From CAVVNC01 sp963750015 (GTDB lineage: Bacteria; Desulfobacterota; Syntrophorhabdia; Syntrophorhabdales; WCHB1-27): a DNA stretch of 64,000 nucleotides. Shown piece by piece: positions 53,164-61,004 of the stretch (position 1 is the first letter of the stretch; every line of letters starts with the position of its first letter). The notes under the pieces are model-generated. The model saw nothing but the letters and a program-made list of their open reading frames with translations, made no database searches and was not told the DNA's origin. A program made the translations under genes and the position numbers. The DNA lies in assembly GCA_963750015.1 (NCBI GenBank), contig CAVVPU010000012.1, positions 1 to 64,000 of the forward strand, read 5' to 3'.

Positions 53164-54122
53164 ACAAAGAAATTCAGGGTCCGAAAAGCGGGGCAGGCCT
53201 TTGGGGAGCCGGGAATGGCGCATCACCACGGCCGAGAATCCACCTCGATGAATACACGGTCATTCCCATATGGTACGGGTGCAACAGCAAATGCGCCATA
53301 TGCATGCTCGGTAAAGTAAAAGAAAGGCTGCCGGGCGTCGATTTCGATCTATTTAAGAAGCTTATCGCCCAAATTGTAAACGACGGTACGTGCAGACGGC
53401 TGATCCTTTCGGGGGGTGAGGTGACGACCTTCCCTCATCTGGAGCACTACGTCGAGTTCGCCGCTGCCCTCGGTTGCTTCGAAACCATACAGATACAGAC
53501 GAACGGGAGAAGACTGAGCGATCAAGGGTATCTTGCCAGGCTCATCAATGCCGGAGTGAACGAGTTCTTCGTAAGTATTCATGGCCCTCGTGAGGTCCAG
53601 GACGCCCTTTCCGGCATATCCGGCTCGTATGAACAGGCAATGGAGGGTATCTGCAACCTTCAAGACTACCCCAAAATCAACGTGCTTACCAACACGGTCC
53701 TGACCAATCTCAATTATGCCCTTCTGCCCGCCCTTTTCTCCCGAATATCAGGCATGAGGGTGAGCGAGATGCATCTATGGAACTTCTTCCCTATGGAGGA
53801 GGGGGATAGGTTGGGCCTCATCGTTCGCCTGGAGGAATTGACAGCAATGCTCACGGATGTGCTGCCTTCTTTGAGGTCAGCGGGAAAGCACCTGGTGCTC
53901 AAGGCCTTTCCCGAATGTCTCGCTGTCTTCGATCCGGTTCTTGTCGACAACGACTTCCCTGTCACACTCATCCCCGACACATTCTGGCAGGCTCTGGCGG
54001 CAAGCGGGTTCGGAACATGCTTCTACAGAAATGCGTGCAGGGCGAAGAAGTGTTGGGGCCTTTCCGGAGCCTACATTGAAAGATTCGGGGATGAGAGAAA
54101 CATCTTGTCGCCCATCCTGTGA
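53160..54122 (+). CDS. Radical SAM enzyme, likely peptide-modifying
   Basis: This 320-residue protein shows the SAM-cluster motif at residues 41-48 (CNSKCAIC; C-x3-C-x2-C), the SAM-binding LSGGEVTTFP and the TIM-barrel end NVLTNTVLTNLNY. The C-terminus holds three Cys in CFYRNACRAKKC (x5, x4 spacing), suggestive of an auxiliary-cluster or SPASM-like remnant. It starts at TTG 53160, overlapping the preceding stop. Coupling to a DUF3467-fusion, a possible prenyltransferase and a methyltransferase suggests peptide or cofactor maturation. Its substrate is not visible. Confidence 0.85.
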   Translation: MNKEIQGPKSGAGLWGAGNGASPRPRIHLDEYTVIPIWYGCNSKCAICMLGKVKERLPGVDFDLFKKLIAQIVNDGTCRRLILSGGEVTTFPHLEHYVEFAAALGCFETIQIQTNGRRLSDQGYLARLINAGVNEFFVSIHGPREVQDALSGISGSYEQAMEGICNLQDYPKINVLTNTVLTNLNYALLPALFSRISGMRVSEMHLWNFFPMEEGDRLGLIVRLEELTAMLTDVLPSLRSAGKHLVLKAFPECLAVFDPVLVDNDFPVTLIPDTFWQALAASGFGTCFYRNACRAKKCWGLSGAYIERFGDERNILSPIL

Positions 54123-54134
54123 GGCCTGACATTG

Positions 54135-55049
54135 ATGAAACAAGAAGGGACGACGGGCACGAGGAGCAGCGGACCCATGATTGAAACGAGGGACTGGAAG
54201 GAATACACGACCGAGGGAGATACTTTTACCAATTATGCCCTGTGGCCTTACAAACCTGCCGAGCCTTATGCAGGCAAGTTCAGGTCGATAAACCTTCTTC
54301 TTCAGTCCTTCGAGACCGCAGCGGCTGATCCGCGGCTCTTTAAGCTCGTGAGCATGATCAGGAACAAGGTTGGGATCTCGAATACGGTCTGGGGCGTGAA
54401 GCACACAAAAGGAAGCCTCGGCTGGGAGTTCTATTTCTACGATTACGCCAGAAACAGGCGACAGAGATCCATCCCGCTCGTCCTCGACGCGATCAGGCCC
54501 CTCGTCCGGAGCCCTCTCGTGGCGAACGAAAGCCTCCTCTACTTCATGTTCTCCCTCGACGTCGACAACGGGCTCGTGACCGGCGAAAAAGATCTTAGAG
54601 AACTGCACATGTACATAGGAAATCCCGGCAGTGACGTCTCTTCCGGGATCTGCTATTCATTCACACCGGAAGGAAGCAGGCTGGAGAACTTCTATTTCTT
54701 CTTCGACGCCCACAAGCAGCTCGATAGCGTCCTCGGAAAGGCGGCCTGCTCTGCTCACGTGGACATGGCGAGGATCGACATCGATCAGATTGTCCGGCCT
54801 GAATTCAGAGAGTGCAGGACCATCTGCATCGCCAACAAGCAGAGAAACGACTGCATTTATTTCGCGGGAATAAAGATCGACTCATTTATTCATTTCCTGA
54901 AATGGCTCCATTACCCGAAGGAGACAATCTCCTTCGTGGAAGAGAACCGGTCCATGCTCGACCATCTGGAGTATGACGTAGGTTTTGACTACAGGATGGA
55001 AGGAAAGGAACTTGTGGTCCTCAAGAGCGGCTACTATGGGATATTCTGA
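54135..55049 (+). CDS. Unknown protein, possibly an ABBA-fold peptide prenyltransferase (LynF/PagF-like)
   Basis: This 304-residue protein has no signal or TM segment. Several segments follow the pattern I know from the cyanobactin prenyltransferases LynF/PagF: SLDVDNGLVTGEKDLRELHMYIG (resembles the LKMxI strand), NFYFFFDAHKQLD, TICIANKQRNDCIYFAGIK and the C-terminal GKELVVLKSGYYG. The likeness is from memory and distant. If right, it would prenylate a Tyr, Ser, Thr or Trp side chain. ATG 54135 with GAGG is preferred over TTG 54132. It follows the radical SAM gene by 12 bp. Confidence 0.4.
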   Translation: MKQEGTTGTRSSGPMIETRDWKEYTTEGDTFTNYALWPYKPAEPYAGKFRSINLLLQSFETAAADPRLFKLVSMIRNKVGISNTVWGVKHTKGSLGWEFYFYDYARNRRQRSIPLVLDAIRPLVRSPLVANESLLYFMFSLDVDNGLVTGEKDLRELHMYIGNPGSDVSSGICYSFTPEGSRLENFYFFFDAHKQLDSVLGKAACSAHVDMARIDIDQIVRPEFRECRTICIANKQRNDCIYFAGIKIDSFIHFLKWLHYPKETISFVEENRSMLDHLEYDVGFDYRMEGKELVVLKSGYYGIF

Positions 55050-56073
55050 AGGCACCGAGTACCTCTGCGTAGATGCCTTTATCAAGGGCGTCGTGGAGGC
55101 TCGCGCCCTGGAGACCGCCTTTGAAACGGGTCTGATAGACCTTCTGATTGAGAAGAGACCGCTTGCACAGGGGGAAATCGAGGAACATCTCAACGCAGAT
55201 GAGCGGGGGGCCTCGATGCTGGTGGGTCTTCTTCGGTCGAACAATGTCATCGTGGAGCAGGGAGGAAGGATCCTGCTGAGTGAGGCTTTTATCAAGGCCC
55301 TCCGTTACCGCGATCTCCTCGAGACGAAACTGGAATTTGCACACCTCCTTCTCCCTGACTTTGCAAACCTCTTTACACCGTTGGTCGTCGATCCCAATCG
55401 CTTTTTTCGAAGCTCCCGTACCTTCGACCTGTTTTCATACGGTAAGGCCTTGGAATACAGCCCCGAGAATTACGAGCTGACGAAACGATGGATGAGTTTT
55501 ACCACCTGTCTCACGAGGTACGAGGCCCGCGCCTGTATGGACCGATACGATTTCGGACTCCACGGGAAGATGATCGACATCGGCGGAAACAGCGGAGAGT
55601 TTGTCCTTCAGGTATGCAAGAAACACCAGGGCTTAAGGGCGAGCGTCCTGGACCTGCCTCTCGTATGTGACATAGGGCGGGAACAGATTGCAGCCGAGCC
55701 TGAGGCGAAAAGGATAACCTTTATCAGAGGTGATAGCTTCAAGGACCCGCTCCCTGAGGGCTTCGACCTCATTTCTTTCAAATCGATGCTCCATGATTGG
55801 CCGGAAAAGGACGCCGCCTTCTTGATAGCAAAGGCGGCCCGGGTCCTGGAGCCAGGCGGAACCCTCCTGATTTTCGAGAGGGGTCGGAATGGAGACTTTC
55901 TGCCCGCAACTTCTTATGGCGCGATCCCGATCCTTCTTTTCTTCAGGTATTTCCGCGACCCGGCCTTCTACGAGAGGCTTCTGACAGACCTCGGTTTTTA
56001 TGACGTGCGTGTGGAAGAAATATTGCTCGACGCTCCCTTTTATCTCATAACGGGAAAGAAAGGAACAAGATAG
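55036..56073 (+). CDS. SAM-dependent O-methyltransferase (class I, family 2)
   Basis: This 345-residue methyltransferase has an N-terminal winged-helix dimerisation domain (residues about 15-100: LETAFETGLIDLLIE and GEIEEHLNADERGASML) and a C-terminal Rossmann domain with MIDIGGNSGEFVLQV, DLPLV, FIRGDSF and the catalytic His in SMLHDWPEKDA. It ends with FERGRNGDFLP and a C-terminal lid. Plant-like O-methyltransferases and hydroxyneurosporene methylases share this build. ATG 55036 overlaps the preceding stop by 14 bp. Confidence 0.85.
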   Translation: MGYSEGTEYLCVDAFIKGVVEARALETAFETGLIDLLIEKRPLAQGEIEEHLNADERGASMLVGLLRSNNVIVEQGGRILLSEAFIKALRYRDLLETKLEFAHLLLPDFANLFTPLVVDPNRFFRSSRTFDLFSYGKALEYSPENYELTKRWMSFTTCLTRYEARACMDRYDFGLHGKMIDIGGNSGEFVLQVCKKHQGLRASVLDLPLVCDIGREQIAAEPEAKRITFIRGDSFKDPLPEGFDLISFKSMLHDWPEKDAAFLIAKAARVLEPGGTLLIFERGRNGDFLPATSYGAIPILLFFRYFRDPAFYERLLTDLGFYDVRVEEILLDAPFYLITGKKGTR

Positions 56074-56078
56074 GGCCC

Positions 56079-56834
56079 CTATTTCTTGTAAAATCGCACC
56101 CTGCATTTCAGGCCTGCCGGAAGGACAAGCTTTGGGTTTGGCAACTCGACCCTTATCCCGAAGGTGCCGCTCGCGGCATCCACAACCTTGTCGACTATTA
56201 CCACCCTGCCCGTGTAGGAGCCTCCCATAGGCAGTTCTGGTTTTACCTCGGCATACATCCCCTTCACTATGGAGCCGTACTGTCTGGCCGGCACTACCAC
56301 CTCGACATTCAGAGGATCGATCTGGGCTATGGTTAGAATCGACTTGTCGCCCACGTATTCACCGGCCGCAAGCTCCCGCTTCACCACGACGCCATCCACC
56401 GTGCTGCGGATGTTGCGCATTTCGAGCTTCGCTGCGGCCTCCTCCAACAGGGCTTCGCCCTTCTTCATGTCTGTTTCTATCTCATCCTTTTCGTTTGCCG
56501 AAATCTGCTCCCTGGCAAACAATTGCTGGTTGCGCTCAAGCTTGCGCTTGCCGTATCCGGCCTGAACCTGAGCCAGGTCTACATCGGCTTTCTCCACCCC
56601 CGATCGCAGTTTTGCCACGATCTGACCCTTCTTCACCAAGTCGCCTCGCTCCACCAACACTTCGTCGATGATGCCCGGCACCTGGCTGCTGATCCTCACG
56701 ACGAGATAGGGCTCTATCATTCCCTCCAGATACTCGGCGCAACTCGCCTTCCCCGTATGGGCGCAGAAAAGGATAAGAGTAACCGTGGTTGTCCAAAACA
56801 GAAGGTGCCACAACCGATTCATCAACTTTTCCAT
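56079..56834 (-). CDS. HlyD-family periplasmic adaptor, short form
   Basis: This 251-residue protein has an N-terminal signal/TM (residues about 8-32), a lipoyl-like half (RISSQVPGIIDEVLVERGDLVKKGQIVAKL), a coiled-coil hairpin (about 85-140), a second lipoyl half (STVDGVVVKRELAAGEYV) and a beta-barrel domain ending AGLKCRVRFYKK. It belongs to the RND/type I-type adaptors. ATG 56834 directly follows the stop of the SecA-like gene (TGATATG), so the two are translationally coupled. Five bases separate its stop from that of the convergent methyltransferase. Confidence 0.85.
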   Translation of the reverse strand: MEKLMNRLWHLLFWTTTVTLILFCAHTGKASCAEYLEGMIEPYLVVRISSQVPGIIDEVLVERGDLVKKGQIVAKLRSGVEKADVDLAQVQAGYGKRKLERNQQLFAREQISANEKDEIETDMKKGEALLEEAAAKLEMRNIRSTVDGVVVKRELAAGEYVGDKSILTIAQIDPLNVEVVVPARQYGSIVKGMYAEVKPELPMGGSYTGRVVIVDKVVDAASGTFGIRVELPNPKLVLPAGLKCRVRFYKK

Positions 56835-56835
56835 A

Positions 56836-58830
56836 TCATTCCCCCGTGCCCGAAAACGAAAGAAGGGTGCCCATCTGTTCATCCTGCTTCAAGAGGTCGT
56901 GTCTGGCCCGGGCATGAACCCGCTCCATCTTTCGCTGAGCATGTAATATAGCGACTTTCGAAAGAAGTGTCCAGAAAGTAGAGCCGGGCCGCGGCATATG
57001 TTGCGCGACCCATCCGAAGATTCCTCCCCTTCCGCCTTCGAGCAAGGAATCCTCCATACAAAGGATTGCCTCGAAGCTACCCGGGTCTCCCTGACGGCCA
57101 CAGCGGCCCGCAAGCTGCCGGTCGATCCTTCCGGCCTCGTGGCGCTCGGTGAGGATCACGTGGAGCCCGCCAAGCTCGGCGATACCAGGTCCCAATTTTA
57201 TGTCCGTACCGCGTCCTGCCATGTTCGTCGCTATGGTGAGGGCCCCACGCTGACCGGCTTTGGCGACGATCGCTGCCTCCTCACGGTCATTTTTGGCGTT
57301 GAGAACCCGATGGCCAACTCCTGCTTCGTTGAAACACCTGCTCAGATCCTCGGAAGTAGCCACCGAACGTGTCCCGACAAGGACCGGTCTGCCTCGCTCC
57401 AGGAGTTCCTTTACACGGTCGAGCACAACCCTTCGCTTCTCTTCTGCCGACGCCACTATCACGTCCTGCAAATAGGCTCGCCGGAGGGGTTTTTCGGTAG
57501 GCACGCGGGCAACGGCGAGACCGTAGACCGACCAGAGTTCTTTTCTCACTTCCCAGGCAGTTCCCGTCATACCGCAGAGATGGAGATACCGCCTGAAGAA
57601 ACGTTGATAGGTGATCCGGGCGATCGATTCCACCGGGCGGGTGAGCTCACACCCTTCCTTGATCTCGATGAGCTGATGAATCCCCCGTTCCCAGGACCGG
57701 TCAGGCATGAGCCTGCCCGTATACTCGTCGACGATCTGAACCTTTCCGTCCTTCACCAGATAGTGGATGTCGGGCCGAAAGAGGTAGAGCGCCGCGAGGG
57801 CTTTCCGGATGGTCTCCTCCCGTCTGATCGTTCCCGCCCAGAGGGGGCCGAGGGGTATCGCGAGGCTCCGGATGCGATCGAGTCCACCATCGGTGACGTC
57901 GATCCTGTTTCGGTCCAGGTCTATCGTGTAATCCTTTCCCTCGCTAAGCCTTTGGGCGATTGACATGCCCTGCCTCAGGAATGCCTCTTCTTCGTCACCA
58001 TTCCCATGGCCGGAAATGATGAGGGGTGTCCGGGACTCATCGATGAGGAGACTGTCGGCCTCGTCGCATATGGCGAAATGAAGCCCGCGAAGAAGAAGGC
58101 GGTCTATACGCATGCTGTCAGAGTAAAGATATTCTGCCTGAAGGCGGAGATTGTCGGTCATCTCTCCGAGGGTCAGACTGTCTCTAAGATAATCGAAGGC
58201 AATCTCCTTGTTGTCGCAATAGGTGACGTTGCATGAGTATGCCGCCTGCCGTTCCCCGGGCGTCTGACCATGGACGACAAAACCGACAGTGAGGCCGAGA
58301 GCCTCGTAAACGGGGCCCATGGCTTCGGCATCACGAGAGGTAAGGTAATCGTTGACGCAGATAACGTGGACGGGAATGCCGGCCAGGGCCGCCGTACCTG
58401 CCGCGAGGGTGGCGGTCAGGGTTTTGCCCTCCCCGGTCTCCATTTCCGCGATCATCCCCTTGAGGAGAAGGAAGCCACCCACAAGCTGCGCGTCGAAATG
58501 GCGTAAACCGATGGTCCGGCCGGAAAGCTCGCGAATTATGGCGAAGACAGGCGCCACAAGCTCCTCCCGAAAACCCCGTTGCCTGATTTCGAGTCCGAGC
58601 CGTCGTGCCTCCTCTCTCAGCCCGCTGTCACTCATCTGCGACACGCGTGAGGCGTGGGTTGCAGCCGCTGCAACGACCCCCCTCCGGGGCCGGTTATACG
58701 TACGCAGGGACCTTGCGAAAGGCGCCACGATGGCTCGGCAGGCGCGTTCTACCGCGGAAGCTCTTCGGTCTCTCCTCTCGGGCCGACGCGTTCGGGTTGC
58801 AGGTGGATGAAATGGCAGACGATGGGCCAT
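56836..58830 (-). CDS. SecA paralog, truncated (ATPase core only)
   Basis: This 664-residue SecA-like motor has Walker A METGEGKT (residues 130-137), the DEAD-type Walker B CDEADSLLIDESRTPLIISG, GMTGTAWEVRKELW, TNMAGRGTDIKLG and QLAGRCGRQGDPGSF (motif VI). It stops about 65 residues past motif VI, so the helical wing/scaffold and the zinc-binding tail of SecA are missing. About 65 N-terminal residues are Arg-rich and unlike SecA. It is encoded inside an adaptor operon, which suggests a dedicated export motor, not the housekeeping SecA. ATG 58830 follows the upstream stop by 11 bp. Confidence 0.85.
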   Translation of the reverse strand: MAHRLPFHPPATRTRRPERRDRRASAVERACRAIVAPFARSLRTYNRPRRGVVAAAATHASRVSQMSDSGLREEARRLGLEIRQRGFREELVAPVFAIIRELSGRTIGLRHFDAQLVGGFLLLKGMIAEMETGEGKTLTATLAAGTAALAGIPVHVICVNDYLTSRDAEAMGPVYEALGLTVGFVVHGQTPGERQAAYSCNVTYCDNKEIAFDYLRDSLTLGEMTDNLRLQAEYLYSDSMRIDRLLLRGLHFAICDEADSLLIDESRTPLIISGHGNGDEEEAFLRQGMSIAQRLSEGKDYTIDLDRNRIDVTDGGLDRIRSLAIPLGPLWAGTIRREETIRKALAALYLFRPDIHYLVKDGKVQIVDEYTGRLMPDRSWERGIHQLIEIKEGCELTRPVESIARITYQRFFRRYLHLCGMTGTAWEVRKELWSVYGLAVARVPTEKPLRRAYLQDVIVASAEEKRRVVLDRVKELLERGRPVLVGTRSVATSEDLSRCFNEAGVGHRVLNAKNDREEAAIVAKAGQRGALTIATNMAGRGTDIKLGPGIAELGGLHVILTERHEAGRIDRQLAGRCGRQGDPGSFEAILCMEDSLLEGGRGGIFGWVAQHMPRPGSTFWTLLSKVAILHAQRKMERVHARARHDLLKQDEQMGTLLSFSGTGE

Positions 58831-58841
58831 GGCAAATAAGA

Positions 58842-61004
58842 CTACACGTTCAGGCGCTTGAGCAGGACCCGCCTTATGGCCCTGTGCCATTTCGCGCCCA
58901 ACGATTCCGGGGTGTGCACAAACCGTACATAGACCCTCTCGCCTATGCCTCGAGCTTTCGTGCCTGGCAAAACAATGTCAAAATGAAAGAGCTTCTCGAA
59001 TGCCTGCGGCCTCCGTGTCTGGCTTGGGTCGAGCCCCACTTTGCCACCTCCCTGAACGCTCAGGGCCATGCTGGGAAGGTCCTGAGAGGCCTGCGGCACT
59101 TCCCGCTCGACGTATGCCGGAACGACCGAAGACAATGATTCCACAAGACGGGCTTCTACTTTTTTCGTATGATGCCTGATGTGATCCACATCCGCCTGGT
59201 TGACGACGACTCTCACGACGGTCTTCGAGAAGTCCACCACATAGCCGAGAGGTGTTCCCCTGCTCACAAATTTGCCCGGCCAGTCCTCGGCTGCCGGCAA
59301 AAGAAAGGTCCCCGAGGCGGGGCTCCGAACGACCATCTCGGACATCCTCTCCTGGGCGCGCGCAAGCTTGGCTTCGACGGTGCCCATCTCATCCTTGAGT
59401 ATCCCTGTCTGCGTCCGGTCTGTCACGAAACTGACCCTAAGCCTCGCCTCCACCTCTTGCCTGCCGGCCTCGAGCACCTTCATTTCTGCCTTCAAATCAG
59501 GAGCATCACAGAAGATGAGCGGATCGCCTCGCAAGACGTGGGAGCCGGGAGCCGTGAGGACCTTGACCACAAACCCGTCGGCCCCGGCGAAGACCTGAGA
59601 TTCCTCCGGGACCCATACGACGCCCTCGGCCACGGTAGAGGAAGGAAGGGGAAACCAGATCACGAAGGCCACAATGGGACAGAGGACAGCGGCGCTTATC
59701 ACACCGATCCGCCCCACCCGATCTCTCATCTCGGTGATCACCCGACGAATGACCTTGAAAACGGGGAAAAAAATCATGGAAAAGGCAGCCCATAAGGCAA
59801 GTAGCACGCCTATAACAAAGAACTTGCCTGCAACGAAGAAAAAGATGCTGATAGAGATTAAGATTCGATAGATAAAGGAAGCAATTGCGTAAACGATCAG
59901 CCAGGGCCTCTCACCTTTTGCCTGTATGTTGGATTCCTCATCCTTGATCCTGACTAAATAACGTTTTGTCAGGTAACCGAGGTATTTATTTGCCCTGTCT
60001 GCCAGGTTGGGGATTTCGAGCCAGTCGGCGAGGATGTAATAGGAATCGAAGCGAAGCAACGGGTTGCCGTTGAGCAGGAGGGTCGAGAGGCCGGCAACGA
60101 ACATGAGATTATAAGCGAGTGCCCGTATTGTGCCGGGCTCGGCGAGGACCCAGACGAAAACGGCAATTGACGCTACGAGGATATCGACCATTATCCCGGC
60201 CACGCTCACGAACATACGCCTTCCTTTCTCCGGGAAGGCCGAAGACCATGAAGCATCGACGTAGGGCAAAGGCATGAAGACGATGAGCATCACGCCCATC
60301 TCATGGACCTCTCCACCCCACCTCTTCACCGCGTAGGCGTGGCCGAACTCGTGGAGCAGCCTTGAAAAAGGATAGACCAGGGCGAGGAGAAAGAGGTTTT
60401 CCGTCGCCAGTACCCGGTCGGTTACATCGCTGGAAAGCTCCTTCCAGTGCATGCCCACGAGAAGAAGGGCAATTGCGAGGAGCACGCACCAAATCGCGAC
60501 GCCGAACCGGCTCAAGAAGGGGCGTACCAGAAAAAGAGTCTTTTCGAGAAACGAATCGGGGTCCCAGACGGAGAAGCTCATGGCTGCCGGCGACCGGGCC
60601 TTCGATATCCATCGGTCCGTTTTCTCTTTTCTGCTCCTCCTTCCGAGATCGTCGATGTCGGGTGGTTTGTCCGATTGGAGGGCATCACCCTGGTGAAGGT
60701 AGGAAAGGAGGCTGATGACCTCATCCTGTGTGGGCATATCATCGCCGAGACGTTCACACGCGGCTTCCCAGATCTCCTGCATGGATCGTTTGCCGTCCAT
60801 CAGCCCGACCACGGAATAGGCCTCTTTGGAGAACTTATGAAAGCGGCCGGTGGAGTTGTCCTGGAGGATATACCAGTCCCTGTCGCGGTAGACATGGTGA
60901 TGGAACTGTGTGTGGCTGCGCAGACGGGGCTTGAGATCCGCGACCCGATACCACGATTGGCTGAAAAGACTCTTTTGGGAGCGGGAATTCCTTATGGCCG
61001 CCAT
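58842..61004 (-). CDS. PqqD-like - M50 metalloprotease - HlyD fusion protein
   Basis: This 720-residue membrane protein has three parts. Residues about 36-110 form a PqqD-like recognition domain (DWYILQDNSTGRFHKFSKEA, DDMPTQDEVISLLSYL). About 140-460 is a multi-TM site-2-protease-like M50 core with HEFGH (218-222) and the second metal ligand region NGNPLLRFDSYY. About 480-720 is a HlyD-like region with lipoyl half-motifs (VPEESQVFAGADGFVVKVLTA, RSPASGTFLLPA), split by a coiled hairpin. A protease with a peptide-recognition domain and an export adaptor in one chain fits cleavage and release of a modified precursor. ATG 61004 overlaps the GAF-HlyD stop by 13 bp. Confidence 0.85.
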   Translation of the reverse strand: MAAIRNSRSQKSLFSQSWYRVADLKPRLRSHTQFHHHVYRDRDWYILQDNSTGRFHKFSKEAYSVVGLMDGKRSMQEIWEAACERLGDDMPTQDEVISLLSYLHQGDALQSDKPPDIDDLGRRSRKEKTDRWISKARSPAAMSFSVWDPDSFLEKTLFLVRPFLSRFGVAIWCVLLAIALLLVGMHWKELSSDVTDRVLATENLFLLALVYPFSRLLHEFGHAYAVKRWGGEVHEMGVMLIVFMPLPYVDASWSSAFPEKGRRMFVSVAGIMVDILVASIAVFVWVLAEPGTIRALAYNLMFVAGLSTLLLNGNPLLRFDSYYILADWLEIPNLADRANKYLGYLTKRYLVRIKDEESNIQAKGERPWLIVYAIASFIYRILISISIFFFVAGKFFVIGVLLALWAAFSMIFFPVFKVIRRVITEMRDRVGRIGVISAAVLCPIVAFVIWFPLPSSTVAEGVVWVPEESQVFAGADGFVVKVLTAPGSHVLRGDPLIFCDAPDLKAEMKVLEAGRQEVEARLRVSFVTDRTQTGILKDEMGTVEAKLARAQERMSEMVVRSPASGTFLLPAAEDWPGKFVSRGTPLGYVVDFSKTVVRVVVNQADVDHIRHHTKKVEARLVESLSSVVPAYVEREVPQASQDLPSMALSVQGGGKVGLDPSQTRRPQAFEKLFHFDIVLPGTKARGIGERVYVRFVHTPESLGAKWHRAIRRVLLKRLNV

